The translations under genes and the position numbers were made by a program. A stretch of DNA of 64,000 nucleotides from Amoebophilaceae bacterium (GTDB lineage Bacteria; Bacteroidota; Bacteroidia; Cytophagales; Amoebophilaceae), in the NCBI GenBank assembly GCA_025455725.1, contig JALOLY010000002.1, positions 4,295 through 68,294 of the forward strand, in the 5' to 3' direction. The notes under the pieces are model-generated. The model did no database searches and was not told the DNA's origin. It saw nothing but the letters and a program-made list of their open reading frames with translations. Of the stretch, positions 54,080-63,388 are shown piece by piece. How positions within the stretch are numbered: the first letter of the stretch is position 1; each line of letters opens with the position of its first letter.

Positions 54080-54442
54080 CTATTTCGATTTTATTTTTAA
54101 GGGTGGGTAGGGTGTTTCGTAAAGACCCTTATTGGCTACTCTCCTAGCTACTTCTGACTGTTTACGATCAAACGCATAGTCCGCCTGTAAGGTTGTGTAG
54201 TCTACCCTAAGGGCATCAACCTCTCGTTCTAATTGACTGACTTTGCGCGCCATTCTTTCATAGTGGTGCGTATTACCCACGTAAAAGATGCCCATCAAGA
54301 GGAGAAACAACAGCCGAGGCACATACCGCCCTTGCAAGCCGTAAAAAGAATTTTCCTCTAAATTTATTGTGCGCTCCAAATAAGCAAATACCCCCCGCCT
54401 TCTCTTTGATTTGTAGGTGTTCTTCCCCATAAGCGATATCAT
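54080..54442 (-). CDS. FtsL-like division protein
   Basis: This small bitopic protein has a basic cytoplasmic N-terminus (KSKRRR), one membrane helix (about 43-57, LLFLLLMGIFYVGN) and a heptad-like coil (about 65-105, VSQLEREVDALRVDYTTLQ). Its place between rsmH and ftsI is the classical ftsL position, which decides the call because sequence conservation in FtsL is weak. ATG 54442 or 54430 could be the start. It would join FtsB/FtsQ at the septum. Confidence 0.78.
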   Translation of the reverse strand: MISLMGKNTYKSKRRRGVFAYLERTINLEENSFYGLQGRYVPRLLFLLLMGIFYVGNTHHYERMARKVSQLEREVDALRVDYTTLQADYAFDRKQSEVARRVANKGLYETPYPPLKIKSK

Positions 54443-54521
54443 GGAACATGTTGCCGAGGTGTTGAAGTTACCAAACTTTTCCCGCTCAGGTGGTAGGCCT
54501 ATTTGCTATCTGCAGCACCGA

Positions 54522-55451
54522 TTAGGCAACATTATCGAGCCGTTCTCCCGTTCTAAGTCGGGCGCTCCTTGCTCTGTTATTGACTTGAATTTCCTTGTCA
54601 GAAGGCTTCATCGGTTTTTTATAAACAGGCCTGAAAGGCCGTAGCACATTGCCATAGATATCCTTATCTAGCCTTCCGTCAAAGTGGCCCGTATTGAGAA
54701 AGTGCTTGACCAACCTATCTTCTAGAGAGTGATAGGACAATACTACTAGCCTCCCGCGAGGGCGCAGGAGGGATGTGCTTTGCTGCAAAAGTTCTTGGAG
54801 GGCGCCTAACTCATCGTTGACTTCAATGCGCAAAGATTGAAACACTTTTGCGTAATACTTGTATTCTTTCCCTCGAGGTGCCAACCGCTGCAAGAGCATG
54901 CGCAGGTCTTCTGTCGTATGTATAGGCTTGGTGGCCCTATGGGCTACGATGGCTTGTGCAAGCGTGCGGGCATTGCGTACCTCGCCATAGTTTTGCAAGA
55001 GCTGTTGCAGCTGAGATACAGAATAGCTGTTAACGATTTCTTGCGCGGTCAAGCTGCTTGCTTGGTCCATGCGCATATCAAGTGTACCTCTCCAACGGGT
55101 AGAGAATCCACGCTCAGCGGTATCAATTTGGTGAGAAGACACACCCAAATCAGCCAAAATACCATCTACTTGATGCACACCATGAAAAGTCAAAAATTGT
55201 CGCATAAACCTGGCATTGGCCTTGATGAAAGTAAAAAAACTACTAGGCAGTTGTGCAGCTGCTGCTACTGCCGCCTGATCTTGGTCAAAAGCAAATAACC
55301 GCCCTCCTTTTAACTGACTGAGCACGGCTTTGGCGTGTCCGCCTCCACCAAAAGTGAGGTCTACATACGTACCCTTAGGATGTATAGCCAACGCCTCTAG
55401 GCTTTCTTGTAGCATGACAGGAGTGTGCATGGCTGTCGGTTTGTCGATCAT
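54522..55451 (-). CDS. rsmH: 16S rRNA (cytosine-1402-N4) methyltransferase
   Basis: Formerly MraW, it methylates C1402 of 16S rRNA with SAM. MHTPVMLQESLEAL is the conserved start; VDLTFGGGGHAKAVL is the SAM loop; ADLGVSSHQID and VLSYHSLEDRLVKHFL follow. I use ATG 55451 (309 residues), which avoids overlap with cca; the frame remains open to 55505. It is the first dcw gene here; no mraZ precedes it. Confidence 0.95.
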   Translation of the reverse strand: MIDKPTAMHTPVMLQESLEALAIHPKGTYVDLTFGGGGHAKAVLSQLKGGRLFAFDQDQAAVAAAAQLPSSFFTFIKANARFMRQFLTFHGVHQVDGILADLGVSSHQIDTAERGFSTRWRGTLDMRMDQASSLTAQEIVNSYSVSQLQQLLQNYGEVRNARTLAQAIVAHRATKPIHTTEDLRMLLQRLAPRGKEYKYYAKVFQSLRIEVNDELGALQELLQQSTSLLRPRGRLVVLSYHSLEDRLVKHFLNTGHFDGRLDKDIYGNVLRPFRPVYKKPMKPSDKEIQVNNRARSARLRTGERLDNVA

Positions 55452-55461
55452 AAGCACTTGA

Positions 55462-56889
55462 TTACTGAGTCGTTGCAACCGCCTGGAGCCCACGTGCTTT
55501 GCCAAGCGCTAGTAGATAGCGGTAGACTTCCTCATACTCATTCTTGATCTCCCCTTCCAAAATTGCTTCCTTGATAGCTTTTTTTAGTTCTCCTATCATT
55601 CTGGAAGGTTTGATACCAAAAGTCTGCATAATGACGTCTCCTGTAATAACAGGCTGGAAGCTTCTCAGTGCGTCTTTTTCTTCCACCCATCGCATCTTTT
55701 CCTCGACTTTGTCAAAATTTTTGAGGTAATGCTTGACTTTTGCATCATTTTTGGACGTAACATCTGCACGACAAAGTAACATCAGATCCTCTAGGTCATC
55801 CCCTGCTTCGTAGATGAGGCGTCTCACTGCAGCATCTGTTACTTCTTCTTGCGCCAAGGCAATGGGACGTAGATGCAAACGCACCAGCTTTTGCACGTAC
55901 ACCATGTTATCTCGCATGGGCAGCTTCATCTTTCTAAAGATTCTAGGCACCATCCTCGAACCCTGCTCCTCATGACCATGAAAAGTAAATCCTACTGCTG
56001 GATCAAACCGCTTGGTCTGGGGCTTGGCAATGTCATGCAAAAGTGCTGCCCATCGCAACCAAAGGTTATTAGAAATGACCGTCACATTATCTAAGACCTG
56101 CAGTGTATGATCAAAATTATCCTTATGCGACTGTCCCTGGATAGTTTCTACACCCTGTAAGGCTACTAAATCAGGAAAAATGATAGACAACAGCCCCGCC
56201 TGGTGTAAGAGATTGAGACCTCGGGAAGGTATGGGCGAAGCAATGATCTTGTTCAACTCAGCAATGATGCGCTCTTGAGACACAACGCTGATTCTTGCAG
56301 CGTGCTCTCGAATGGCGGCAAGTGTATCAGGGGCAATATCCATGGCTAGCTGCACAGCAAACCGTACAGCCCGCATCATGCGCAGTGGATCATCTGAAAA
56401 AGTTTGAGCTGGTGCCAAAGGCGTCTTAATAACGCGGCGCTTCAAATCCCCCATTCCCCCAAACGGATCTACCAGCTCCCCCCAGCGATTTTTATTCAGG
56501 CAGATTGCCAAGGCGTTGATCGTAAAGTCACGCCGGTGCTGGTCATCTCGTAGGGTACCTTGCTCTACAGTGGGCTTACGGGAGTCTTTTCGATAAGATT
56601 CCTTTCTGGCACCTACAAACTCTAACTCCCAGTCTTGCCACCGAACCATGGCAGTCCCAAAATTTTTAAACACCACCAAATGCTCGGATTTACCCAATGC
56701 TTCTGCCACAGCCTGGGCTAAGCCGATTCCACTGCCCACACACACGATGTCAATATCTTTGGACGGTCTTTCTAAGAGCAGGTCACGCACGAAACCGCCC
56801 ACTACATACGTTTCTAGCATAAGCTGGTCAGCAACAGCCCGAATGCGCTCAAAAACAGGATATTGATCGAGTAGATGGCTATAGTTCAC
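55462..56889 (-). CDS. cca: CCA tRNA nucleotidyltransferase with HD domain
   Basis: It builds or repairs the 3' CCA end of tRNAs. Class II nucleotidyltransferase motifs are VVGGFVRDLLLERPSKDIDIV (about 30-50), RRDFTINALA and DDPLRMMRAVRFA. An HD phosphohydrolase-like domain follows (LLHDIAKP near 293). It has 475 residues and a GTG start. At least three of the four tRNA genes in the window lack encoded CCA and would need it. It lies 10 bases upstream of rsmH. Confidence 0.94.
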   Translation of the reverse strand: MNYSHLLDQYPVFERIRAVADQLMLETYVVGGFVRDLLLERPSKDIDIVCVGSGIGLAQAVAEALGKSEHLVVFKNFGTAMVRWQDWELEFVGARKESYRKDSRKPTVEQGTLRDDQHRRDFTINALAICLNKNRWGELVDPFGGMGDLKRRVIKTPLAPAQTFSDDPLRMMRAVRFAVQLAMDIAPDTLAAIREHAARISVVSQERIIAELNKIIASPIPSRGLNLLHQAGLLSIIFPDLVALQGVETIQGQSHKDNFDHTLQVLDNVTVISNNLWLRWAALLHDIAKPQTKRFDPAVGFTFHGHEEQGSRMVPRIFRKMKLPMRDNMVYVQKLVRLHLRPIALAQEEVTDAAVRRLIYEAGDDLEDLMLLCRADVTSKNDAKVKHYLKNFDKVEEKMRWVEEKDALRSFQPVITGDVIMQTFGIKPSRMIGELKKAIKEAILEGEIKNEYEEVYRYLLALGKARGLQAVATTQ

Positions 56890-57022
56890 GGAGTACTTCT
56901 TCCTGCAGCATTGATGCTTTGGGGAAGTGCAAATTTCCTTACTCTTCTTATCATGAGCAAGTTGTGGTCAGGAGTTACTGCGGAAGATTGGCCAAAAGGC
57001 GCACAGGTCTAAAGAAAGCGCC

Positions 57023-57030
57023 TACATTTG
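57023..57030 (+). promoter_or_regulatory. Probable -7 box of pyrG
   Basis: TACATTTG matches TAnnTTTG exactly, 45 bases before the pyrG ATG at 57076. No TTG lies at the right distance upstream. It also argues against the earlier in-frame TTG at 57028 as the start. Confidence 0.4.
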
Positions 57031-57075
57031 CCTACGGGAAAAATATTGTTGACCCCACCTATCTGCACAACGTAT

Positions 57076-58686
57076 ATGGCCGCTGTAAAGTACATTTTCA
57101 TCACAGGAGGCGTTACTTCTTCTTTGGGCAAAGGCATTATTGCTGCCTCTCTGGGCAAACTTCTCCAAGCAAGGGGTTATCGTGTTACTATCCAGAAGCT
57201 GGATCCCTACATCAACGTAGACGCTGGCACTATGAACCCTTACGAACACGGAGAATGCTATGTAACAGAAGATGGCGCAGAAACAGACTTAGACTTGGGC
57301 CACTATGAACGTTTTCTAGACATTACAACCTCTCAGGCCAATAATGTAACCACAGGAAAGATCTATCATACGGTTATTACCAAGGAGCGCAAGGGCGCTT
57401 ATCTAGGCAAGACCGTGCAGGTGGTTCCGCACATTACCGATGAGATCAAACACACCATTTTTGCGTTGGGCGAAGCAGGTCAATACGACTTTGTGATCAT
57501 AGAGATTGGAGGCAGCGTGGGTGACATCGAGTCGCTTCCTTTTATCGAGGCTATCAGGCAAATACGATGGCATCTTGCACCAGCTGATTTTCTGTCTATT
57601 CACCTAACGCTCATTCCTTACCTTCGAGCAGTACAAGAACTCAAAACTAAACCCACACAACATGCCGTCAAACAACTACAAGCGGCAGGCATACAACCCA
57701 ACGTACTGATCTGCCGTACTGAAAAGCCCTTACCCCCAAGCATCCGAGAAAAATTGTCACTGTTTTGCAACATAACCCCCGACGCCGTGATTGAGGCTAT
57801 GGACATTTCCACCATCTATGAAGTACCTCTACTCATGCGCCAGGAAAAACTAGATGAACAGGTCCTTACCCAACTACACCTACCACTTACACCAGCACCC
57901 GATTTAGCATCCTGGAAAGTTTTTTTGAATAAACTCATGCACCCTCAAAAGACGCTACGCATCGGCCTAATAGGCAAGTATACTGCCATACCCGATGCCT
58001 ATAAATCTATTCAAGAAGCCTTGACTCATGCAGGTGCATACCACGATTGTCAGATCGACCTACAACTTATCTCTTTTGAAGTGCTGCAAGAAGATAACAT
58101 AGTACAGTCGCTAGCACCTTTGCAGGCCATTTTGATTGCACCTGGCTTTGGGACAAGAGGCATAGAAGAAAAAATTAGGGCGATACAATATGCAAGAGAA
58201 ACCCAATTACCGCTCTTCGGGATTTGTTTGGGTATGCAATGCGCCGTCATAGAATTTGCCAGGAATGTACTGGGATGGCAAGAGGCTGCCTCGACAGAGC
58301 AGTCCCCGCAAACACCTTATCCTGTCATTACTTTGACAGATACACAACAAGATGTAGTACAAAAAGGGGGCAGCATGCGCTTAGGAGAACAAAGCTGCCA
58401 ACTGACCCCAGGCAGCAAAGCAGCCGAAATTTATGGGACCACACGCATCTCAGAACGACATCGTCATCGCTATGAATTCAACAACAAGTATTTAAAGGAT
58501 TTTGGAAACGCTGGCATGGTAGTCACAGGCACTCACCCCGAAACCGGACTCGTAGAGATTGTAGAATTAGCGGAACACCCTTGGTTTATAGGCACGCAGT
58601 TCCACCCCGAATTTAAAAGCACACCACTGCGACCACATCCGCTTTTTGTTAGCTTCTTACAAGCAGTCAAGACGTTGGTGCATTGA
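57076..58686 (+). CDS. pyrG: CTP synthase
   Basis: It aminates UTP to CTP with ATP and glutamine. I use ATG 57076 (536 residues), which begins at the family-typical KYIFITGGVTSSLGKGI with the ATP loop. KLDPYINVDAGTMNP, HGECYVTEDGAETDLDLG and the UTP-site KTKPTQH follow. The glutaminase half carries the nucleophile Cys in FGICLGMQ and the catalytic GTQFHPEFKS. It is a monocistronic gene, divergent from cca. Confidence 0.97.
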   Translation: MAAVKYIFITGGVTSSLGKGIIAASLGKLLQARGYRVTIQKLDPYINVDAGTMNPYEHGECYVTEDGAETDLDLGHYERFLDITTSQANNVTTGKIYHTVITKERKGAYLGKTVQVVPHITDEIKHTIFALGEAGQYDFVIIEIGGSVGDIESLPFIEAIRQIRWHLAPADFLSIHLTLIPYLRAVQELKTKPTQHAVKQLQAAGIQPNVLICRTEKPLPPSIREKLSLFCNITPDAVIEAMDISTIYEVPLLMRQEKLDEQVLTQLHLPLTPAPDLASWKVFLNKLMHPQKTLRIGLIGKYTAIPDAYKSIQEALTHAGAYHDCQIDLQLISFEVLQEDNIVQSLAPLQAILIAPGFGTRGIEEKIRAIQYARETQLPLFGICLGMQCAVIEFARNVLGWQEAASTEQSPQTPYPVITLTDTQQDVVQKGGSMRLGEQSCQLTPGSKAAEIYGTTRISERHRHRYEFNNKYLKDFGNAGMVVTGTHPETGLVEIVELAEHPWFIGTQFHPEFKSTPLRPHPLFVSFLQAVKTLVH

Positions 58687-58722
58687 AAGGCTACCCGGTA
58701 GGTACACCGACCGAGCAAAATG

Positions 58723-59526
58723 CTAGAACCACTTTAGAATATCCAAGCCCACACCAAACTCTACAAGCGACGTGCTAACAAGTCTAACGGTGTGCACTGC
58801 CAAGTGATCATTAGAGGGATCTCTACTTAGCTTTAGAAAATGCATGAGATCCACCACTGGAACCTTGATCCTCGTCATGACATAAAACCCCTTTGGGAAG
58901 TCCACAGCCATATCAAGAAAGACACTGCCCGCCAACCTCTTAAGGTCTGAGATACGGTCTTTAAAATTCTCATCACCTCCCTGGGTTGCACGAAGTGATG
59001 CTCTATTTTTAGACCGCCTGCCCCAGGAAGAAAGCAAAACATCGAGCTCATAGCCAAGCATTAGGCTCCCTCGGATAATGTCACGTTGCACGGGAAAGGA
59101 AAACTTGATACCAACAGGAATCTGTAGATATCGCTCCTCTACGACAACATTCCATTTGGTTAACCTGGTCCTATGGGTCATACTGTAAGACAACCCCACC
59201 TCTGGTCCCAACCTGAGGTTAGGGCTGACTGTAAGACCATAACCCCACACCACCCCAACACGACCATTGGGGCGCACATCAAACCCATCCTCTAAATCTC
59301 TCAAGACCTTCTCAAGTAACCAAGAATACGGTATGCCAAAACCTAGCTCGACACCTGCTTTCATGTTCTTGCTCCAAAGAGGCTGCTGAGGCACTGCAGA
59401 GGCGAGGGAAGCTGGTAGTAAAAAGGCAAGCAGTAGTGCCACTCCAACGTATTGACTGGCCTTAGGAGAACAACGACTATAACTAATAGAACTTAGGGAA
59501 TCTGGTGCCTTGTGCATCATAGTCAT
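58723..59526 (-). CDS. Outer-membrane beta-barrel protein (porin/PorT-like)
   Basis: A long signal peptide (hydrophobic 27-43, ending near ASLASA) is followed by alternating beta strands: KAGVELGFGIPYSW, RVGVVWGYGLTVSPNLRLGPEVGLSYS, YLQIPVGIKFSF, GSLMLGYELDVLLSS. The chain ends in an aromatic residue (ILKWF), as outer-membrane barrels do. YLQIPVGIKF is the strand typical of Bacteroidota PorT/OMP_b-brl_2 barrels. It has 267 residues and about eight strands. Its ligand is not known. It is convergent with pyrG. Confidence 0.78.
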   Translation of the reverse strand: MTMMHKAPDSLSSISYSRCSPKASQYVGVALLLAFLLPASLASAVPQQPLWSKNMKAGVELGFGIPYSWLLEKVLRDLEDGFDVRPNGRVGVVWGYGLTVSPNLRLGPEVGLSYSMTHRTRLTKWNVVVEERYLQIPVGIKFSFPVQRDIIRGSLMLGYELDVLLSSWGRRSKNRASLRATQGGDENFKDRISDLKRLAGSVFLDMAVDFPKGFYVMTRIKVPVVDLMHFLKLSRDPSNDHLAVHTVRLVSTSLVEFGVGLDILKWF

Positions 59527-59634
59527 ACGCTACTATTGGTCTAATTGAGAATTCAAAATGCAAAAAATTGTACGCCCTTAGAGTACGCAATAAGCACACC
59601 CATTTACTCAACATTGCGATTGCGACAAGCCGTG

Positions 59635-59718
59635 TACCAGGGGCGGGACTTGAACCCGCACGGACATATGTCCACAAGATTTTAAGTCTTGCGTGTCTAC
59701 CGATTCCACCACCCTGGC
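59635..59718 (-). tRNA. tRNA-Leu (anticodon UAA)
   Basis: 84 bases, class II, acceptor stem GCCAGGG/CCCTGGT (G-U at the end), anticodon loop CTTAAAA, variable arm GGACATATGTCC and T-loop TTCAAGT. Discriminator A is followed by CAC, so CCA is not encoded. It lies 136 bases downstream of tRNA-Gly on the same strand. Confidence 0.95.
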
Positions 59719-59854
59719 GGATTCATGCGTTGATTTACATCCCTGTGACCACCTCTTCCTCTGATACTCCGCTAACCCTGGCCCTAGCCTTCACGTATCA
59801 GGCCATCGAGCAACCCATAGAGCCGGGAGACCTGTAACAAACACACATCTTATT

Positions 59855-59930
<76 letters not shown>

Positions 59931-60083
59931 GTTGATTGGCCGCCATGTGAAGACCTCAAAAAGCGACACGGTGGCAATTTGGCAATATTTTCAAGCATCT
60001 CCAAAAATATCAGCGTTCTGCAATAAGCAGTAAAAAAAATTAACATTATAGGGAAAGAAAAACCTAGACTGCCAAAAAGCGCC

Positions 60084-62726
60084 TCACGAGTTTTTATCCA
60101 AGAGGCCTTTCAACTCACTGAGTTTAAGTAAGGCTTCCATCGGCGAGATAACATTGATATCAAGATCTTTGAGCAGTGTCTTGATCTGGGCAACAGCGGG
60201 GTCAGCTTCAAAAAGAGATAATTGATAGCTGTTGGCAGGGATGTTCTGAATCTTCTCCTGGAGTCGTTGCCGCGATTGGCCTTGCTCCAAGTGGTGCATC
60301 AGTGCATCGGCACGATGGACCACTTGAGCAGGCATACCTGCCATCTGGGCTACGTGAATACCGAAGCTATGTGCACTCCCACCTGCTCTCAGCTGACGCA
60401 AAAAAAGCACCTTTTCGTTGATTTCCTTGACAGCTACGTGAAAGTTCTTGACTCTCTCCAGTTCATCAGCTAGCTGGTTAAGCTCATGGTAATGCGTAGC
60501 AAACAGTGTTTTTGCACGGCACTTAGCATGGCTATGTAGGTATTCTACAATAGACCAAGCGATAGATATGCCATCATAAGTGCTAGTCCCACGACCAATC
60601 TCATCCAAGAGCACTAAACTACGGTCGCTCAGGTTGTGCATGATGCTAGCCGTCTCGGTCATTTCTGTCATGAAAGTAGACTCGCCTCGAGCAAGGTTAT
60701 CAGAAGCACCTACACGTGTAAAAACTTTATCAACCAGTCCAATAGAAGCACTATCAGCAGGCACAAAAGCGCCTATTTGCGTCATGAGTACAATCAGGGC
60801 TACTTGTCGGAGCAAGGCGGACTTGCCAGCCATGTTCGGACCCGTGATGATGATAATTTGCTGTGTGGTGTTATCTAGGTAAATGTCATTAGGAACATAG
60901 CGCTCATCTAGAGGTAATTGCTGCTCGATAACAGGGTGCCGGCCTGCTTGTATCTCAATAACCTTGTCTTCGTTGACAACAGGTTTGGTGTAATGGTGCT
61001 TTCTAGCCTCCTGGGCAAAGGAGAGGTAGCAGTCTAGCTGTGCAAGCACGCGCGCATTTTGCTGGATCTGGGGCACAAAATCTGCGGCATTACTGACCAA
61101 CTCTTGGTAGAGTTTCTGCTCTAATACCGTTAGCCTCTCTTCTGCGTGGGCAATCTTTTCTTCATGATGTTTCAACTCTTCGGTAACATAGCGCTCTGCA
61201 TTCACCAGGGTCTGTTTACGAATCCAATTGGCAGGCACCTTGGCTTTATGGGTGTGGGTTACTTCTAGGTAATAACCGAAGACTTTATTGTAGGCGACCT
61301 TTAAAGAAGCAATACCGGTTTTTTTACTTTCCTTTTGCTGTATTTCAACGAGATAATCTTTGCCTGTGTGGGCAATTTGCTTTAACGCGTCGAGCTCCTC
61401 ATGGAACCCTTCCCTGATCAAGCCACCTTGGTTGGTGAGTAGGGGAGGGTTTTCTTGGAGCGTCTTCTCGATTTTTTCTAGCAAGTAATCACACCGGTGC
61501 AGTTGCTCGCTCAACTTAAGGAGCAGTTCATGGGTACTTGACTGGAGTTGGCGCTGGATCGGCGCTATTTGTTGCAAGGCTTTTTTCAAAGCCAACAGCT
61601 CTCTGGGATTAGCTCTACCTACAGAGACTTTAGAAATAAGACGTTCTAGGTCTCCAACCTGTTTGAGCGCTTGAAGAATGTTTTGCCCTATCGTAGGATT
61701 TTTCACCAGTACTTCCACAGTGTCAAGTCGCCTCCGAATAACATGGATATCCTTAAGCGGTAATACCACCCATTTTTTCATCAGGCGCGCACCCATGGGG
61801 GTCACTGTCTTGTCAAGTACATGGATGAGAGCAACTCCTTCTTCTTGTTGGGGGTCAAGTAACTCTAGATTTCTAATGGTAAACCTATCTAGCCACACAT
61901 ACTTGTCTTCTTCAATCCTAGCAATAGAGGTAATGTGCTTTATTTTTTTGTGCTCTGTTTCCTCCAAGTACCGCAACACAGCGCCTGCGGCAATGATGCC
62001 GAGGGGAAACTGCTCGATGCCAAAGCCTTTGAGAGAAGCAGTGCCAAAGTGTCCGTTCAGTATTTCATAGGCATAATCGAAGTGATAGACCCACTCCTCC
62101 AGGAAATGGCTGTTGCACTGGTCTTTAAAAAATGTCTGAAAATCCTTTTGCTGTTTTTTACTCGAAATGATTTCTGAGGGCTTGAAACTCTGAACAAGCT
62201 TATCCACATAAGACATGGTCCCTTGGGCCACTAGAAACTCACCTGTAGACACATCCAAAAAGGCAATGCCCAACTCGTCTTTATCGAAATACAAAGACGC
62301 CAAATAGTTGTTATACTTCTGGTCTAGTACCTGATCGTTAAAAGCAAGACCAGGCGTAACCAATTCGGTTACGCCCCGCTTAACAATGCCTTTGGCTAAC
62401 TTAGGATCTTCAAGCTGATCACAAATGGCCACGCGATGGCCTGCTTTGATGAGTTTGGGGAGATGTGTGTCTAGAGCATGATGAGGGAAACCAGCTAGCT
62501 CAACTGCTGCTGCACCACCGTTTGAACGCTTGGTCAGAACGATGTCCAGAATTTTGCTGGTCTTGATGGCATCCTCACCAAAAGTCTCATAAAAATCACC
62601 CACTCTAAAAAGCAGTAGAGCACCAGGATATTGGGTCTTGACCTGGTTGTACTGTTTCATGAGAGGGGTCTCTTCGCTTCTAACCGAAGAATCTGACTGG
62701 GTACTTGTTGGGAACCGATACTTCAT
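60084..62726 (-). CDS. mutS: DNA mismatch repair protein MutS
   Basis: It recognises mismatches and small loops and recruits MutL. The 880 residues keep the mismatch-binding Phe-x-Glu as FYETFGEDA (about 46-54), the connector, lever and clamp domains, GPNMAGKSALLRQ (Walker A), LLDEIGRGTSTYDG (Walker B) and the ATHYHEL helix. The C-terminal helix-turn-helix dimer tail is present. The gene is intact, so mutation rate need not be raised through this route. It is divergent from the SpoU gene. Confidence 0.97.
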   Translation of the reverse strand: MKYRFPTSTQSDSSVRSEETPLMKQYNQVKTQYPGALLLFRVGDFYETFGEDAIKTSKILDIVLTKRSNGGAAAVELAGFPHHALDTHLPKLIKAGHRVAICDQLEDPKLAKGIVKRGVTELVTPGLAFNDQVLDQKYNNYLASLYFDKDELGIAFLDVSTGEFLVAQGTMSYVDKLVQSFKPSEIISSKKQQKDFQTFFKDQCNSHFLEEWVYHFDYAYEILNGHFGTASLKGFGIEQFPLGIIAAGAVLRYLEETEHKKIKHITSIARIEEDKYVWLDRFTIRNLELLDPQQEEGVALIHVLDKTVTPMGARLMKKWVVLPLKDIHVIRRRLDTVEVLVKNPTIGQNILQALKQVGDLERLISKVSVGRANPRELLALKKALQQIAPIQRQLQSSTHELLLKLSEQLHRCDYLLEKIEKTLQENPPLLTNQGGLIREGFHEELDALKQIAHTGKDYLVEIQQKESKKTGIASLKVAYNKVFGYYLEVTHTHKAKVPANWIRKQTLVNAERYVTEELKHHEEKIAHAEERLTVLEQKLYQELVSNAADFVPQIQQNARVLAQLDCYLSFAQEARKHHYTKPVVNEDKVIEIQAGRHPVIEQQLPLDERYVPNDIYLDNTTQQIIIITGPNMAGKSALLRQVALIVLMTQIGAFVPADSASIGLVDKVFTRVGASDNLARGESTFMTEMTETASIMHNLSDRSLVLLDEIGRGTSTYDGISIAWSIVEYLHSHAKCRAKTLFATHYHELNQLADELERVKNFHVAVKEINEKVLFLRQLRAGGSAHSFGIHVAQMAGMPAQVVHRADALMHHLEQGQSRQRLQEKIQNIPANSYQLSLFEADPAVAQIKTLLKDLDINVISPMEALLKLSELKGLLDKNS

Positions 62727-62797
62727 GAAGACAGTGTGCTATCATGACGAGGACCATATCTCCACCTTCTCACGTCTCTGCAGACCGTGAAGGTACG

Positions 62798-62828
62798 TTG
62801 CAGCGTACTATTGAGGCAAATAAATTGG
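62798..62828 (+). promoter_or_regulatory. Probable promoter of the SpoU methyltransferase gene
   Basis: TTG (62798-62800), a 20-base spacer and TAAATTGG (62821-62828) fit TTG-N19/21-TAnnTTTG with one mismatch, 32 bases before the ATG. Confidence 0.45.
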
Positions 62829-62860
62829 CTTCTTCACTAACAAGCTCGCCATAGAATACT

Positions 62861-63388
62861 ATGAAAAAACTGAAAATTTATGAACTACCACGCTTATCAC
62901 CCGAAACTTTCCGAGCTAAAAAAAAGACCCCCTTGGTGATCGTGCTAGACAATGTTCGGAGTATGCACAATGTAGGTGCGGCTTTTCGCATTGCCGATGC
63001 TTTCTTGATAGAGAAGCTCTACTTGTGTGGTATTACGGCTACACCACCGCATCGAGAGATTCATAAAACAGCTTTGGGAGCTGAAGAACATGTTGCCTGG
63101 GAGCAAACACAGGACACACTAAGCGTCATCAAGCACTTAAAAATAGCGGGCTATCTCATTGTTGCCGTAGAGCAGACAGATGCTAGTAGGGCTCTGCATG
63201 TGTTTGAGCATTCAACAACGCAAAAATGTGCCGTCATATTTGGCCACGAAGTGTTTGGTATTCAGGAATCGGTATTGTCTGCTTGTGATCTGTGCTTAGA
63301 AATACCTCAACACGGCGTCAAGCACTCACTCAACGTATCGGTGAGTATGGGCATCGTCGTGTGGGAACTGGTAGGCAAGTCAAGGTAG
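62861..63388 (+). CDS. SpoU (TrmH) family RNA 2'-O-methyltransferase
   Basis: It methylates a ribose 2'-OH in tRNA or rRNA with SAM through a knotted (SPOUT) fold. In 175 residues the three SpoU motifs are clear: DNVRSMHNVGAAFRIADAF (about 31-49), AVIFGHEVFGIQ (about 126) and LEIPQHGVKHSLNVSVSMGI (about 145-164). There is no N-terminal substrate-binding extension, so it is of the short TrmH/TrmL-like kind; the target base cannot be read from sequence. Confidence 0.9.
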   Translation: MKKLKIYELPRLSPETFRAKKKTPLVIVLDNVRSMHNVGAAFRIADAFLIEKLYLCGITATPPHREIHKTALGAEEHVAWEQTQDTLSVIKHLKIAGYLIVAVEQTDASRALHVFEHSTTQKCAVIFGHEVFGIQESVLSACDLCLEIPQHGVKHSLNVSVSMGIVVWELVGKSR

